A stretch of 64,000 nt of DNA from Rhodanobacteraceae bacterium (lineage in GTDB: Bacteria; Pseudomonadota; Gammaproteobacteria; Xanthomonadales; SZUA-5): positions 536,001 through 600,000 of the forward strand of contig JACKOW010000001.1 of assembly GCA_024234055.1 (NCBI GenBank), given 5' to 3'. How positions within the stretch are numbered: the stretch's first letter is position 1; every line of letters starts with the position of its first letter. Below the pieces are notes generated by a model. The model saw nothing but the letters and a program-made list of their open reading frames with translations. It was not told where the DNA came from and did not search any database. Below, in pieces: positions 27,301 to 35,501 of this stretch. Both the position numbers and the translations under genes were made by a program.

Positions 27301-27611
27301 AGAACTCGATCCTGCTGGTCGATCTGGCCAACCAGCTGCGCGAACAGGGCCAGAGTATCGATGCCGCCCTGCGCGAAGCCTGTCCCAAACGCCTGCGCCC
27401 GGTGCTGATGACCTCGCTGACGGTGATCCTGGCCTTGTTGCCCGCCGCCCTCGGTGTCGGCGCCGGCGCCGACGTCAACGCGCCGCTGGCGGTGGCCGTC
27501 ATCGGCGGCATGATCAGCTCCACGTTGCTGACCCTGGTGGTGGTGCCCAGTGTCTATTCACTGGTGGAAAAGGCGCTGGAGCGGCGAGCGCAGCGGGTGG
27601 CTGTGGCGTAG
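24390..27611 (+). CDS. RND efflux inner-membrane permease with repeat insertion
   Basis: 1073-residue proton-driven RND (AcrB/MexF-like HAE1) transporter. It has TM1 at the N-terminus, two large periplasmic loops, and the proton-relay aspartates Asp400-Asp401 (VVVDDAIVVLEN) in TM4. The C-terminal TM block includes VLLMGLVAKNSILLVDLAN. The cytoplasmic loop between TM4 and TM5 is about 45-50 residues longer than normal (about 421-470). The extra DNA consists of two arrays of 7-bp units, read as two AGTRDSGLGTRG peptides, followed by an inverted arm. The reading frame stays open and all other conserved segments look normal, so the protein may be functional. Gain or loss of one 7-bp unit would frameshift it. 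Confidence 0.93.
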   Translation: MSLPSLSIRRHVFAAMLSIVLVLFGLIGYQRIGVDRYPQVEFPLVSVVTVLPGANPDIVDTSVTGVIESAVNAIPGIDFVASTSQPGVSQVILQFDLSKNIDVAFNEVQAKVNTILRRLPDEADPPVVAKVEFGADPVLWLSLQGDRTLQQLNQYARNTIKKRLETIDGVGQVLLGGRRDRTIRVEVDLARMAAFNVDARDLRQAFAREHLSLPGGFVVGERTEQLLQLDLEYHQPEVLGELVVRYADPLPVRLRDIATIHDDLADFRGVARVNGEPAIGIGIVKVSNGNTVAIVDNVLERIERDIRPQLPAGMTLNVVVDSAQPIRAIVASLQDHLIEGTLLAALVVWLFLQSMRSTMIISLAIPVSLLGAVAVMYFAGYTFNTMTLLALLLLIGVVVDDAIVVLENIHRHLEFDRDLAREAGTRDSGLGTRGGSEAGTRDSGLGTRGDQEPAVGGALASPESRPLDARTTAAIRGSNEVVFAVTAASLTLVSIFAAVIFLGGIIGRFFESFAVVVTVGVIVSLLVSLTLTPMLCSRFLTVGEHHGKISGPVMAFFDGMDRQYQRLVDWALTHRWKVVGIGLSVVLASGLILGHIGGEFSPQPDDGRFVVSFRTPLGSSITQTDEALREVEAALKATPEVLRMFTAIGLGDLGQVNRGIASVTMVPRSERSRSQSEVLADLRERLNAIPGIKAFASPPPTVGGGNGRGEPLQFNVSGPELSEVAAASQALFARLAEMPELGKVDLDLNLDLPTLRLSVDRTRAAAAGLASVDIASALNVLAGGFDVAKFSDEPGDGERYDIRIKAAPGQIESPQDLTRIYLRSSNGAMVRLDTVATLTPSLGPAAINRYDLKYSANFFATPTGVTLSEAVDKVREVAAEVLPVGYEIKLMAQAREFEKTLGYIKFSFVLAVALVYIVLASQFNSVLQPLIVMVAQPLAIIGGLFALWITGHTLNIYSMIGLVLLMGLVAKNSILLVDLANQLREQGQSIDAALREACPKRLRPVLMTSLTVILALLPAALGVGAGADVNAPLAVAVIGGMISSTLLTLVVVPSVYSLVEKALERRAQRVAVA
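25656..25786. repeat. 7-bp GGGACTC arrays inside the RND permease gene
   Basis: Two arrays of about four GACTCGG units each (25659-25690 and 25703-25734) are direct copies including flanking GAAGCC/GAGGCC. An inverted arm CTCCCGAGTCCCGGCC lies at 25771-25786. The same units occur at 52.2 kb. The element sits wholly within coding sequence and is translated. Confidence 0.9.
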
Positions 27612-27700
27612 TCCGCCCGAGCGGGCCAAAACAGGTGGCGTGCAATGACGCGTCTTTTGGGGGCGTTTGTTTCCGGAGCTGCTGGCTTGCTTGCAAGATG

Positions 27701-27785
27701 GCGTCATTGCGAGCGTAGCGAAGCAATCCAGGGATGTGCGGCGCTACCCTGGATTGCTTCGTCGCTGCGCTCCTCGCAATGACGC
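27701..27785. repeat. 85-bp inverted-repeat element (copy 1)
   Basis: It begins GCGTCATTGCGAGCGTAGCG and ends CTCCTCGCAATGACGC. The arms of about 35 bp are inverted around GGGATGTGCGGCGCTACCC. It is identical base for base to 52326-52410. A partial copy of the GGTTCATGG family (27621-27652) precedes it and a CCCCGTG 7-bp array (27807-27831) follows it. Confidence 0.92.
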
Positions 27786-27830
27786 GGATGAAGTACGATT
27801 CTGCCGTGCCCCGTGCCCCGTGCCCCGTTT

Positions 27831-28607
27831 CTAAAACCCGTAGCGCAAGAACCCGCCATCCACGGCGATGCACTCGCCCGTGATGTAGCTGGCGGCGGGC
27901 AGGCATAGAAAGGCCACGGCGGCGGCCACTTCCTCGGGTTCGCCGATGCGGCCCATGGGGGTGCGTTCCAGCACTTCCTCGGCGTAGTCCGGGTCGGCGA
28001 GTGCGACTTCCGAGCGTTGGGTGCGGATGTACCAGGGCGCCACCGAATTGACGCGGATTCCGTCCTGGGCCCACTCGCAGGCCAGATTCCGGGTCAGCTG
28101 GGCAATCGCGGCCTTGGTCATGCCGTAGGGCGAGCCGGTGCGCACATGGGTGAGGCCAGACACCGAGCCGATGTTGACGATCGCGGTGGCGGCGTGGCGC
28201 ACCAGCAGCGGATGCGCGAGGCGGGCCATGCCGAAGGCCGAGAGCACATTGTTTTCGAACAACGCCATGACCTCGTCTTCCCCGTAGGCCAGTGTCGGCC
28301 GCGGTTGGTTGCCGCCGACATTGTTGATCAACAGGTGCAGATCGGCGCCGATGTCGGCGATCCAGTCGTAGACCTCGAGGCGCTGCTCATGGTCGGACAG
28401 ATCGGCGGCAAAGGCGCGTACCTCGCGATCGGGGTATTCGTCCTCGAGTTCGGCGCGGATGGCCTCCAGATGATCGGGATCGCGCGCCACCAGCAGTGCA
28501 TCGGCACCCAGGCCCAGCAGTTCACGGGCGCAGGCGAGGCCAATGCCGCGGCTGGCGCCGGTGATCAGTGCCGTCTGTCCGAGGAGTCGCCAGCGCAGTG
28601 TAGTCAT
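27831..28607 (-). CDS. Short-chain dehydrogenase/reductase
   Basis: 258-residue NAD(P)H-dependent SDR related to the tropinone-reductase-like group. It shows the cofactor motif TGASRGIG (about 16-23), NNVGG (about 94-98), the catalytic serine in NIGSVSG, and Tyr/Lys in SPYGMTKAA. The C-terminus ends AVDGGFLRYGF. All catalytic residues are present, unlike the SDR at the window start. It stands alone on the minus strand and its substrate is unknown. Confidence 0.9.
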   Translation of the reverse strand: MTTLRWRLLGQTALITGASRGIGLACARELLGLGADALLVARDPDHLEAIRAELEDEYPDREVRAFAADLSDHEQRLEVYDWIADIGADLHLLINNVGGNQPRPTLAYGEDEVMALFENNVLSAFGMARLAHPLLVRHAATAIVNIGSVSGLTHVRTGSPYGMTKAAIAQLTRNLACEWAQDGIRVNSVAPWYIRTQRSEVALADPDYAEEVLERTPMGRIGEPEEVAAAVAFLCLPAASYITGECIAVDGGFLRYGF

Positions 28608-28724
28608 CGATCCGGGGTCCCTTGATACGGTCGAGGTCGAAGATTAGCAATCCGGACGGGAATCGGGGGCCAAGCGCGCTGCGCTGTGGAAGAATCAGGG
28701 TTTGATCGCTGTCTGGCCCCGCTC

Positions 28725-29255
28725 ATGCGCCCGTTAACGCTCGTTGTCCTGCTCAGCCTGTTGCTTCCCGCCTGCAGTGTTGCCGATCTGAGCGGATGTC
28801 CCGAGAAGGACCCGGGCCTGGTCGGCCAGGAAGACGGTCTGGCCGGCCGCGCGGCCACGCTGCCGCGTCCGGATTGCATGCTCGACATCTCTGACCTGCA
28901 TCGCTACGAAGATGGTCGCAACGAGGGCCTGCGACGCTATTGCACGGCCCAACGGGGATATCAGCTGGGGCTGGAAGGCAAGGCGATCAACACCGAGGTC
29001 TGCAGTGGTGACTTCGTCAAGGAACTGGCCCGTGGCCACGCCGTCGGCGACAGCCTGCGCCAGCACTTGAGCCAACGCGATCAGCTGCTGTCGCAGGCCC
29101 AGGACATCGAACGCATCGCCGCCGGCCAGGCCGAAGACTCACCGCAGCGCCAGACGCTGCTGCAACAGGCCGCCGATGCCCGCTTCCAGGCCCGCCAGCA
29201 CGACAACGAAGTCGAGGCCCTGCGCGGTGTCGTGGCGGTGGAGAAGTGGCGCTAG
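28725..29255 (+). CDS. DUF2799 lipoprotein
   Basis: 176-residue predicted lipoprotein with signal MRPLTLVVLLSLLLPAC (lipobox LLPAC, Cys17). The mature part has the DUF2799 pattern: YEDGRNEGLRRYCTAQRGYQLGLEG and a C-terminal helical region rich in Gln and Ala. The start at 28725 gives the signal peptide; the ATG 39 bp upstream would bury it. The function of the family is unknown. No operon partner is present. Confidence 0.78.
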   Translation: MRPLTLVVLLSLLLPACSVADLSGCPEKDPGLVGQEDGLAGRAATLPRPDCMLDISDLHRYEDGRNEGLRRYCTAQRGYQLGLEGKAINTEVCSGDFVKELARGHAVGDSLRQHLSQRDQLLSQAQDIERIAAGQAEDSPQRQTLLQQAADARFQARQHDNEVEALRGVVAVEKWR

Positions 29256-29275
29256 CTGAAAATGCGTTGCTTGGA

Positions 29276-29357
29276 GTAGGTTGGGCAAAGGCCGCAGGCC
29301 GTGCCCAACGATAAGGCAAGCCGCTGTTGGGCACGGCTCCGCCTTTGCCCAACCTAC
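29276..29357. repeat. 82-bp palindromic element with perfect 17-bp arms
   Basis: GTAGGTTGGGCAAAGGC (29276-29292) is the exact reverse complement of GCCTTTGCCCAACCTAC (29341-29357), with further pairing inside (GTGCCCAAC...GTTGGGCAC). It is flanked at 29389-29420 and 29577-29612 by inverted GCAAAGGTCGCGAAGG-type arms. No gene is seen in 29256-29652. Confidence 0.9.
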
Positions 29358-29652
29358 ACCTCTGGCCTGCTGCTTCCAGAAGCAGGCCGCAAAGGTCGCG
29401 AAGGAAAAGCAGGTCGATCAGGACGGGTCATGTGCCGAGGTGGCGCGGCTCCGACGCGCGCCATCTCTGGTCATGCGAAAGAGCGCATCGCGTCGGCGGC
29501 CGCGGCGGGGCTGCGAGGCGCATTCGGACAGGTCTCAGACACCATGCCCAGGCGAGCCCTTGCTACTCATGCTCTTCTTGGCGTCCTTTCTGCTTTTCCT
29601 TCGCGTCCATCGCTCTTATCGTGGATAGCCGCCAGGTCCAGGGTCGACGGAG

Positions 29653-31536
29653 CTACGCCTCCAGTTCCTGCCAGCGGCCATAGGCCACTTCGAGTTCGCG
29701 CTGGCGCTCGGCCAAGGCCTGCTGGTCGGCAACGATGACCGCGCCGTCACGTTGGAAGAAGCCGGGTTCGGTCATGGCTGCGGTGCGTTGGGCAATCTCG
29801 GTTTCCAGCGCCTCGATCCGTGCCGGCAGCTGTTCCAGCTCACGCTGTTCCTTGTAGCTGAGCTTGCGTCGGGGGCTGGCCGGTGTCGTCGGTGCGGTCG
29901 TGACCACCGGCGCGGCGGCCTTTTCCACGGCAGCCACGCGGGCGCGCTCGACGGCCTGGCTGCGCTGCTGTTCCCAGTCGCTGTAGCCGCCGACGAAGTC
30001 GCCGATGCGGCCATCGCCCTCCAGCACCAGAGTGCTGGTGACCACCGCATCGAGGAAGGCACGGTCATGACTGACCAGCAGCACGGTGCCGGTGTAGGCC
30101 GCCAGCTGTTCTTCCAGCAGTTCCAGGGTTTCGATGTCGAGATCGTTGGTGGGTTCATCCAGGATCATCAGGTTGGATGGCCGGGCGAACAGCCGCGCCA
30201 GCAGCAATCGATTGCGCTCGCCACCGGACAATCGCGTGATCGGTGCCCGGGCGCGCTCGGGGCTGAACAGGAAGTCCTGCAGATAGCCCAGCACATGGGT
30301 GCGACGGCCACCGATGTCGATGAATTCCTGGCCTTCGGCGACATTGTCGAGCGCGTTCCAGTCTTCCCGCAGCGTGGCTCGGTACTGGTCGAAATACGCC
30401 ACCTGCAATTGGGTGCCGACGATGATCTCGCCCTGGTCCGGCGTCAGTTCACCCAGCAACAGCCGGATCAGCGTGGTCTTGCCGATGCCGTTGGGGCCGA
30501 CGATGCCGACGCGGTCGCCGCGCAGGATGGTGGTCGAGAAATCGCGCACCAGCGTGCGACCGCCGATCGCATAGCTGACATCCACGGCGCGCAGCACGCG
30601 TTTGCCCGAGGAGCTGGCTTCGGCCACTTCGAGCTTGGCCAGGCCCTGCTGCTCGCGCCGTGCCGCGCGCTCGCGGCGCATGGCTTTCAGCGCCGTGACT
30701 CGGCCTTCATTGCGCGTGCGGCGGGCCTTGATGCCCTGGCGGATCCAGACTTCTTCCTGGGCCAGCTTCTTGTCAAACAACGCGTTCTCCATCGCCTCGG
30801 CATGGGCGCGCTCTTCCTTGCGACGCAGATAGTTCTGATAGTCGCCGGGCCAGCTGCTGATGCGGCCGCGGTCGATCTCGACGATGCGTGTGGCCAGCGC
30901 CTGCAGAAAGGCGCGGTCATGGGTGACGAAGATGATGGCCCCGGAAAACTCGCGCAGGAAATTCTCCAGCCAGGCGATGGCTTCGATATCCAGATGGTTG
31001 GTGGGCTCATCCAGCAGCAGCACGTCCGGGCTCAGCAGCAGTGCCTGCGCCAGCAGTACGCGGCGCTTCATGCCGCCCGACAGCGCCGCGAAATCGGTGT
31101 CCTCCGGCAGGCCCAGACGCTCCACCGCCTGCGTGGCCCGCGCTTCCAGGGTCCAGCCCTGGGCGGCGTCGATGGCCTCGTGCAGTTCCGACAGCCGTTC
31201 GGTATCGACCTCGGGCGCATGGCTGACGTGATGGTATTCGGCCAGCAGCCGCCCGGTGTCGCCGCCGCCGAGCGCAATCACGTCGAACACGGTGCCGGCC
31301 AGATCCCGCGGCACCTCCTGCGGCATACGGGCGATACGCAAGCCCTCGCTGCGGGCAATGCGACCGTCGTCGGGGGCGATCTCGCCGGCAATCAGCTTCA
31401 GCAGCGTGGACTTGCCCTCGCCATTGCGCCCGACCACGCAGACCCGCTCGCCCGGGTCGATGGCCAGCGTGGCGTCCTTGATCAGCAGCGGACCACCGAC
31501 CGAATAGTCGATGTTGTTCAGGGTGAGGAGGGGCAT
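29653..31536 (-). CDS. uup: ABC-F ATPase Uup
   Basis: 627-residue soluble ABC-F protein with two ATPase domains and a C-terminal coiled coil, linked in other bacteria to ribosome function and to limiting imprecise excision of repeats. The first Walker A is GRNGEGKST (36-44), with signature LSGGM and LLLDEPTNHLD; the second has GPNGIGKTT, LSGGE and MILDEPTNDLD. The C-terminal domain (KLSYKEQRELEQLPARIEALE) is the Uup DNA-binding type. The start at 31536 is chosen because the family begins MPLLTLNN. It is downstream of a 7-bp-unit inverted repeat. Confidence 0.94.
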   Translation of the reverse strand: MPLLTLNNIDYSVGGPLLIKDATLAIDPGERVCVVGRNGEGKSTLLKLIAGEIAPDDGRIARSEGLRIARMPQEVPRDLAGTVFDVIALGGGDTGRLLAEYHHVSHAPEVDTERLSELHEAIDAAQGWTLEARATQAVERLGLPEDTDFAALSGGMKRRVLLAQALLLSPDVLLLDEPTNHLDIEAIAWLENFLREFSGAIIFVTHDRAFLQALATRIVEIDRGRISSWPGDYQNYLRRKEERAHAEAMENALFDKKLAQEEVWIRQGIKARRTRNEGRVTALKAMRRERAARREQQGLAKLEVAEASSSGKRVLRAVDVSYAIGGRTLVRDFSTTILRGDRVGIVGPNGIGKTTLIRLLLGELTPDQGEIIVGTQLQVAYFDQYRATLREDWNALDNVAEGQEFIDIGGRRTHVLGYLQDFLFSPERARAPITRLSGGERNRLLLARLFARPSNLMILDEPTNDLDIETLELLEEQLAAYTGTVLLVSHDRAFLDAVVTSTLVLEGDGRIGDFVGGYSDWEQQRSQAVERARVAAVEKAAAPVVTTAPTTPASPRRKLSYKEQRELEQLPARIEALETEIAQRTAAMTEPGFFQRDGAVIVADQQALAERQRELEVAYGRWQELEA

Positions 31537-31546
31537 GGCTCTATGG

Positions 31547-31612
31547 GTCAAACGTAAAACGTAAAACGTCAATCAGGGCCGCTCTGATTGACGTTTTACG
31601 TTTGACGTTTTA
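31547..31612. repeat. Inverted 7-bp-unit element (AAACGTA type)
   Basis: 30-bp arms starting GTCAAACGTAAAACGTAAAA (31547-31576) and the inverted GTTTTACGTTTGACGTTTTAC end (to 31612) match at 28 of 30 positions around a short GGGCCGCT core. It lies between the stop of the coiled-coil membrane protein gene and the uup start. Confidence 0.9.
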
Positions 31613-32491
31613 CTACTCCAACAGCATCTTCGGCGCCTGCTCGATATTGCTGGACAAGCCGGTCAATGCGTTGAGATCGCGGATGGCGTGTTCGGCGTGG
31701 GTCATGGTGTCGGCGACCACATCGACCTGGGTGCTGATGAAATCGGGGTTCTGATTGTTGACCGTCATTTCGCTCAGGGCCAGGATCTTGGCTTCGATGC
31801 GTTCGAGTTCGAGATCGACGAACTGATTGTTGGCCTCGGCCGACTTCAGATTGTCCAGGCGCATGGTGGTCGTGGCGATGGCATCGGTCAGCGAGCGCGC
31901 CAGGCGTTCGTCGGCGCTGTCCGACAAGGCCGCGCGACGCTGTTCTAGATCCTTGAGCTGCGCTTCCAGGGCGCTGCGATCAGTTTGATCCAGGAATCGC
32001 CACAATCCTTGCTGGGCATACAGCAGGCGCAGAAATACCCACAGCAGCTTGTCCAGACCGCCGCCGCGAAGTTCATCGGCCTCGGGCGCTTCCGGGGCGC
32101 CGGCGGCCACGCCGCGAGCGATGCGACGCAGGCGCAGGCAACGGTCGCGCAGATCGCGGAAGCGCGCCGCGGGCCCCGGTGCCAGTTCGCTGAGCATGCG
32201 TGTCAGCAGTGATTGCGGGTCTTCATCGCGCTGCTCCCACTGTGGATCACGGCCGAGCATGCGGGCATCGATGGCGCGCCGGAACTTGGGCATGGACACC
32301 AGACCGGTGAGATACAGCAACTCGCCCGCCGCCAGCAGCGGCAGTATCGCGCCCGGTACCGGGCTGAGCACCGCAAAAGCGGTGCCGGCAAGCAGCGCGA
32401 GCACGTTCCAGCGCCAGGTGAAGGCCGCTTTCAGGTAATCGCCAAGGCCAGGAGCCCGGCTGGAGGGTGGGGCAGGGGGTTGCGGTCGCAT
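31613..32491 (-). CDS. Membrane protein with coiled-coil domain
   Basis: 292-residue protein not recognised as a named family. It has two adjacent hydrophobic segments (about 27-43 and 47-66), then a long helical cytoplasmic-looking region with heptad-rich stretches (ALEAQLKDLEQRRAALSDSA) and an acidic/aliphatic C-terminus. The start at 32491 is preferred to an in-frame ATG 54 bp upstream because the earlier residues are low-complexity, but this is not decisive. It is followed by the AAACGTA repeat and then uup; the two could be co-transcribed. Confidence 0.7.
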   Translation of the reverse strand: MRPQPPAPPSSRAPGLGDYLKAAFTWRWNVLALLAGTAFAVLSPVPGAILPLLAAGELLYLTGLVSMPKFRRAIDARMLGRDPQWEQRDEDPQSLLTRMLSELAPGPAARFRDLRDRCLRLRRIARGVAAGAPEAPEADELRGGGLDKLLWVFLRLLYAQQGLWRFLDQTDRSALEAQLKDLEQRRAALSDSADERLARSLTDAIATTTMRLDNLKSAEANNQFVDLELERIEAKILALSEMTVNNQNPDFISTQVDVVADTMTHAEHAIRDLNALTGLSSNIEQAPKMLLE

Positions 32492-32670
32492 GCCCCAAGT
32501 ATGCGGGGAAGTGACCGGATCATGCACGGGGTCCGGCTCGCGCATTGCCGATCATCGCGGGCGAAGGCCAGATGCTCACCGCAATGGACTCACGCGGAGG
32601 CGCGGAGATCGCGGAGAAAGCACCACGTCAAACGGGCCTCTCCATGAACCCATATCGCAACTTATCGATG

Positions 32671-32824
32671 TGTCATTGCGAGGAGCGCAGCGACGAAGCA
32701 ATCCATGGTATCGCCGCACGCCCCTGGATTGCCTCCCCCGGATCAAGTCCGGGGTCGCAATGACGCTTGGGGTTCATGGCCCGTAGGCAGTGTCGGGCCG
32801 ACACAGGTGGCTCGTAATGACGCC
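32671..32824. repeat. Element of the 85-bp family followed by the GGTTCATGG family
   Basis: 32671-32766 begins TGTCATTGCGAGGAGCGCAG and ends TCGCAATGACGC, with a different middle containing a CCCCGGATCAAGTCCGGGG hairpin. 32771-32824 is a plus-orientation 54-bp copy with the GTGTCGGGCCGACAC palindrome. Upstream, 32587-32620 has GCGGAGGCGCGGAG-type units. The 32546-32936 gap has no gene. Confidence 0.88.
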
Positions 32825-32936
32825 TTCGCGGCCCGCCTTTACTGCATTGAACTCGGCGGGTGCTTGCCATCCATTGAGCTGCCTCAAGCGAGGTCCGACG
32901 GCGGCCTTTATGATCGACGCCATGGATCAGGAGTGA

Positions 32937-35102
32937 ATGATGACGGCACCGAAGCGCTTTACCCGGGTTGAAGATGCGGTCGCATTCGTCCGCGAAAGAT
33001 TGGGCAAGCACTGGAATGCCGCGGCGCCGCTGGGTCTGGGCAAGCCCAATCGATTGATCAATGCCTTGTATCTGGCGGCCAAGGCCGATTCCTCGGTGCA
33101 AATGACGCTGATGACCGCCCTGTCCCTGGCCCGCCCCAATCCCGCCGGCGATCTGGAGAAGCGCTTTCTCGGGCCGTTCGCCCGGCGCTGGTGGGGCGAT
33201 GACTATCCGGATCTGGAATATCTGAAAGACGTGCGCGCCAACCGTGTGCCGGCCAATATCGAGATTCGCGAGTTCTATCTGCAATCGGGCTCGATGCTGG
33301 GTCGGCCCGCCGCGCAGCGCAACTATGTCAGCGTCAACTACACCCATGTGGCGCGCGATGTCGCCGCCACCGGCGTCAATCTGGCGCTGCAACTGGTGGC
33401 CCGCCGCGATACCCCGCAGGGGCCCCGCTACAGTCTGTCCTGCAACACCGATACCACCATGGATCTGCGCGACCGCCTGCGGGCGCAGGGGCGGAATATC
33501 ACCATCATCGGCGTGGTCCATTGTGAGCTGCCATTTGTGGGCAACGATGCCGAGGTGGGCGAGGACTTTTTCGATGCCATTCTCGAATCACCGGACGAGG
33601 CGCATCGCTTGTTTGGGCTGCCGCGGCAGCCGGTGGAGCCGGCCGAATACATGCTCGGTCTGCACGCCAGCGCCCTGGTCAAGGATGGTGGCACCCTGCA
33701 GATCGGAATTGGTGCGCTCTCCGACGCCATCGTCTACGGCCTGAAGCTGCGCTGCAGTGACAACGCCAGCTACCGCAACACGCTGGAACCCATGCTGGAT
33801 GCCGGTACTCGCCTGCTGGTGCAGTCGGTCGGCGGTCTGGAGCCGCTGCAGGCAGGGCTCTACGGCGCCAGCGAAATGGTCATGGACGGCTTCATGGAGC
33901 TGCATCAGGCCGGCATTCTCAAGCGCCGCGTCTACGACTATCTGCCGCTGCAGAATCTGCACAATCGGCGCCAGATCGGCAATGTGTTGCGTGCCGACGA
34001 TATCGACATGCTGGTTGAATCGGGCGTCTATCCGCGGCCATTGACGGAGGATGCCGTGCAGACCCTGATCGGCTTCGGGCTGCTGCCGGCCGGCAGCGTC
34101 ATGGCCGATCGCGATCACCTGCGCCTGCCGGATGGCACGCTGGTCGACGCGCTGCTGCCCGAGGGCGCTGCCCGCGATGCGGTGGCAGCGGCCATTGACG
34201 GCGTGCGCCTGGCCAACGGACGCTATCTGCATGGCGCCTTCTTCCTCGGCTCGCACGCCTTGTACGACTGGATCCGCGGCCTCAAGGGCGAAGACTTCGA
34301 GGGCTTCTGCATGACCCGGGTCTCGCATATCAACGAGCTCTACGGCGGTCAGGAGGCGCTGCAGCTGGCGCAGCGCCACGAGGCCCGATTCTTCAACACC
34401 TGCATGATGCACACGGTGCTGGGCGCGGCGGTCTCCGATGCGTTGGAAAACGGTCAGGTGGTCAGTGGTGTCGGTGGGCAGTACAACTTCGTGGCCATGG
34501 CCCATGCCGTACCCACCGGGCGCTCGGTGCTGATGCTGCGCGCCACCCGCGAGAGTGGCGGCGAGGTCCAGTCGAACATCCTCTGGAACTATGGCTACAC
34601 CACCATTCCCAGGCATTTGCGTGATCTGGTGGTCACCGAATACGGCGTCGCCGACCTGCGTGGACAGAGTGACGAGGAGTGCATCAAACGCATGATCGGC
34701 ATTGCCGACGCCCGTTTCCAGGACGAACTCGCGGCCCGTGCGCGCAGTGCCGGCAAGCTCGATACCGCCTGGAGCATTCCCGAACGTTACCGGCGCAACA
34801 CTCCGGAACACATCGTTCAGGCGCTCTCGGCGGCCAAGGCCAAGGGGCTGTTTCCGCTATTCCCCTTCGGCGCCGACTTCGATGCCACCGAGGAGAAGCT
34901 GGTCAAGGCGCTACGATGGCTCAAGAGCAATACCCAGCAAACCCTGAGCCGGCTGGGCACGATTCTGTCGGCCCTGGGTGCCTCGCCATCCAGCGCCGAA
35001 CAGACTTGCCTGGCACGGATGGGCTTCGATCAGCCACGCAATCTGCACGAGCGCCTGTATGCCCGGCTGATCACCCTGGCGCTGCGCCGCAGCGCGGAAT
35101 AA
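32937..35102 (+). CDS. Acetyl-CoA hydrolase/transferase family protein
   Basis: 721-residue member of the acetyl-CoA hydrolase/CoA-transferase (Cat1-like) superfamily, which uses a glutamyl-CoA intermediate to hydrolyse or exchange acyl-CoA. The C-terminal domain is clear: GVGGQYNFVAMAHAVPTGRS and VVTEYGVADLRGQSDEE. It is about 200 residues longer than the classical ~500-aa enzymes, with an N-terminal region (LEKRFLGPFARRWW) and a C-terminal tail (from about 640). Two ATGs sit together; with AGGAG, the second (32940) has better spacing. It may recycle acetate or acetoacetate CoA; the exact substrate is not known. Confidence 0.85.
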   Translation: MMTAPKRFTRVEDAVAFVRERLGKHWNAAAPLGLGKPNRLINALYLAAKADSSVQMTLMTALSLARPNPAGDLEKRFLGPFARRWWGDDYPDLEYLKDVRANRVPANIEIREFYLQSGSMLGRPAAQRNYVSVNYTHVARDVAATGVNLALQLVARRDTPQGPRYSLSCNTDTTMDLRDRLRAQGRNITIIGVVHCELPFVGNDAEVGEDFFDAILESPDEAHRLFGLPRQPVEPAEYMLGLHASALVKDGGTLQIGIGALSDAIVYGLKLRCSDNASYRNTLEPMLDAGTRLLVQSVGGLEPLQAGLYGASEMVMDGFMELHQAGILKRRVYDYLPLQNLHNRRQIGNVLRADDIDMLVESGVYPRPLTEDAVQTLIGFGLLPAGSVMADRDHLRLPDGTLVDALLPEGAARDAVAAAIDGVRLANGRYLHGAFFLGSHALYDWIRGLKGEDFEGFCMTRVSHINELYGGQEALQLAQRHEARFFNTCMMHTVLGAAVSDALENGQVVSGVGGQYNFVAMAHAVPTGRSVLMLRATRESGGEVQSNILWNYGYTTIPRHLRDLVVTEYGVADLRGQSDEECIKRMIGIADARFQDELAARARSAGKLDTAWSIPERYRRNTPEHIVQALSAAKAKGLFPLFPFGADFDATEEKLVKALRWLKSNTQQTLSRLGTILSALGASPSSAEQTCLARMGFDQPRNLHERLYARLITLALRRSAE

Positions 35103-35120
35103 GGCACAGGGCCCGGCAGA

Positions 35121-35438
35121 AGCGGCGGAGCGAGCTCCGCTCTACCAGAGCACGGCGTACGAGGCTGTTGTAGTGCCGAGCTTGCTCGGCAGGATCTGCG
35201 GCGGTTGGCTCCTGGTGAAGCGCCAAAGCCCGGCCAAAGCAGCGGAGCAAGCTCCGCTCTACCAGAGCATCGGTGTACGAGGCTGTGGTAGTGCCGAGCT
35301 TGCTCGGCAGGATCTGCGGCGCTTGGCTCCTGGTGAAGCGCCAAAGCCCGGCCAAAGCAGCGGAGCAAGCTCCGCTCTACCAGAGCATCGGTGTACGAGG
35401 CTGTGGTAGTGCCGAGCTTGCTCGGCAGGCTGTGCTGC
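35121..35438. repeat. Tandem repeat with about 116-118-bp unit, 2.6 copies
   Basis: Each unit contains GCGGAGCAAGCTCCGCTCTA and GCCGAGCTTGCTCGGCAGG hairpins and a GGCTCCTGGTGAAGCGCCAA spacer. Units start near 35125, 35241 and 35359; the last two are nearly identical. The repeat lies between two genes that converge on the terminator. No gene is present. Confidence 0.9.
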
Positions 35439-35450
35439 CTTGCGATAGAC

Positions 35451-35481
35451 AAAAAAAGGGGCGCCCGGTCAGGGCGCCCCT
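35451..35481 (-). terminator. Terminator of the secreted lipase gene
   Basis: On the minus strand a GGGGCGCCC-TGAC-GGGCGCCCC hairpin is followed by a run of seven T. It lies 21 bp after the lipase stop codon. Confidence 0.9.
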
Positions 35482-35501
35482 CGGAAAGTGCTGCGATGAT
35501 T

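Noticed and set aside
35121..35438. 118-bp tandem units considered as a CRISPR or gene duplication
   Set aside because: The units are far longer than CRISPR repeats, contain paired hairpins and have no coding frame conserved between copies.
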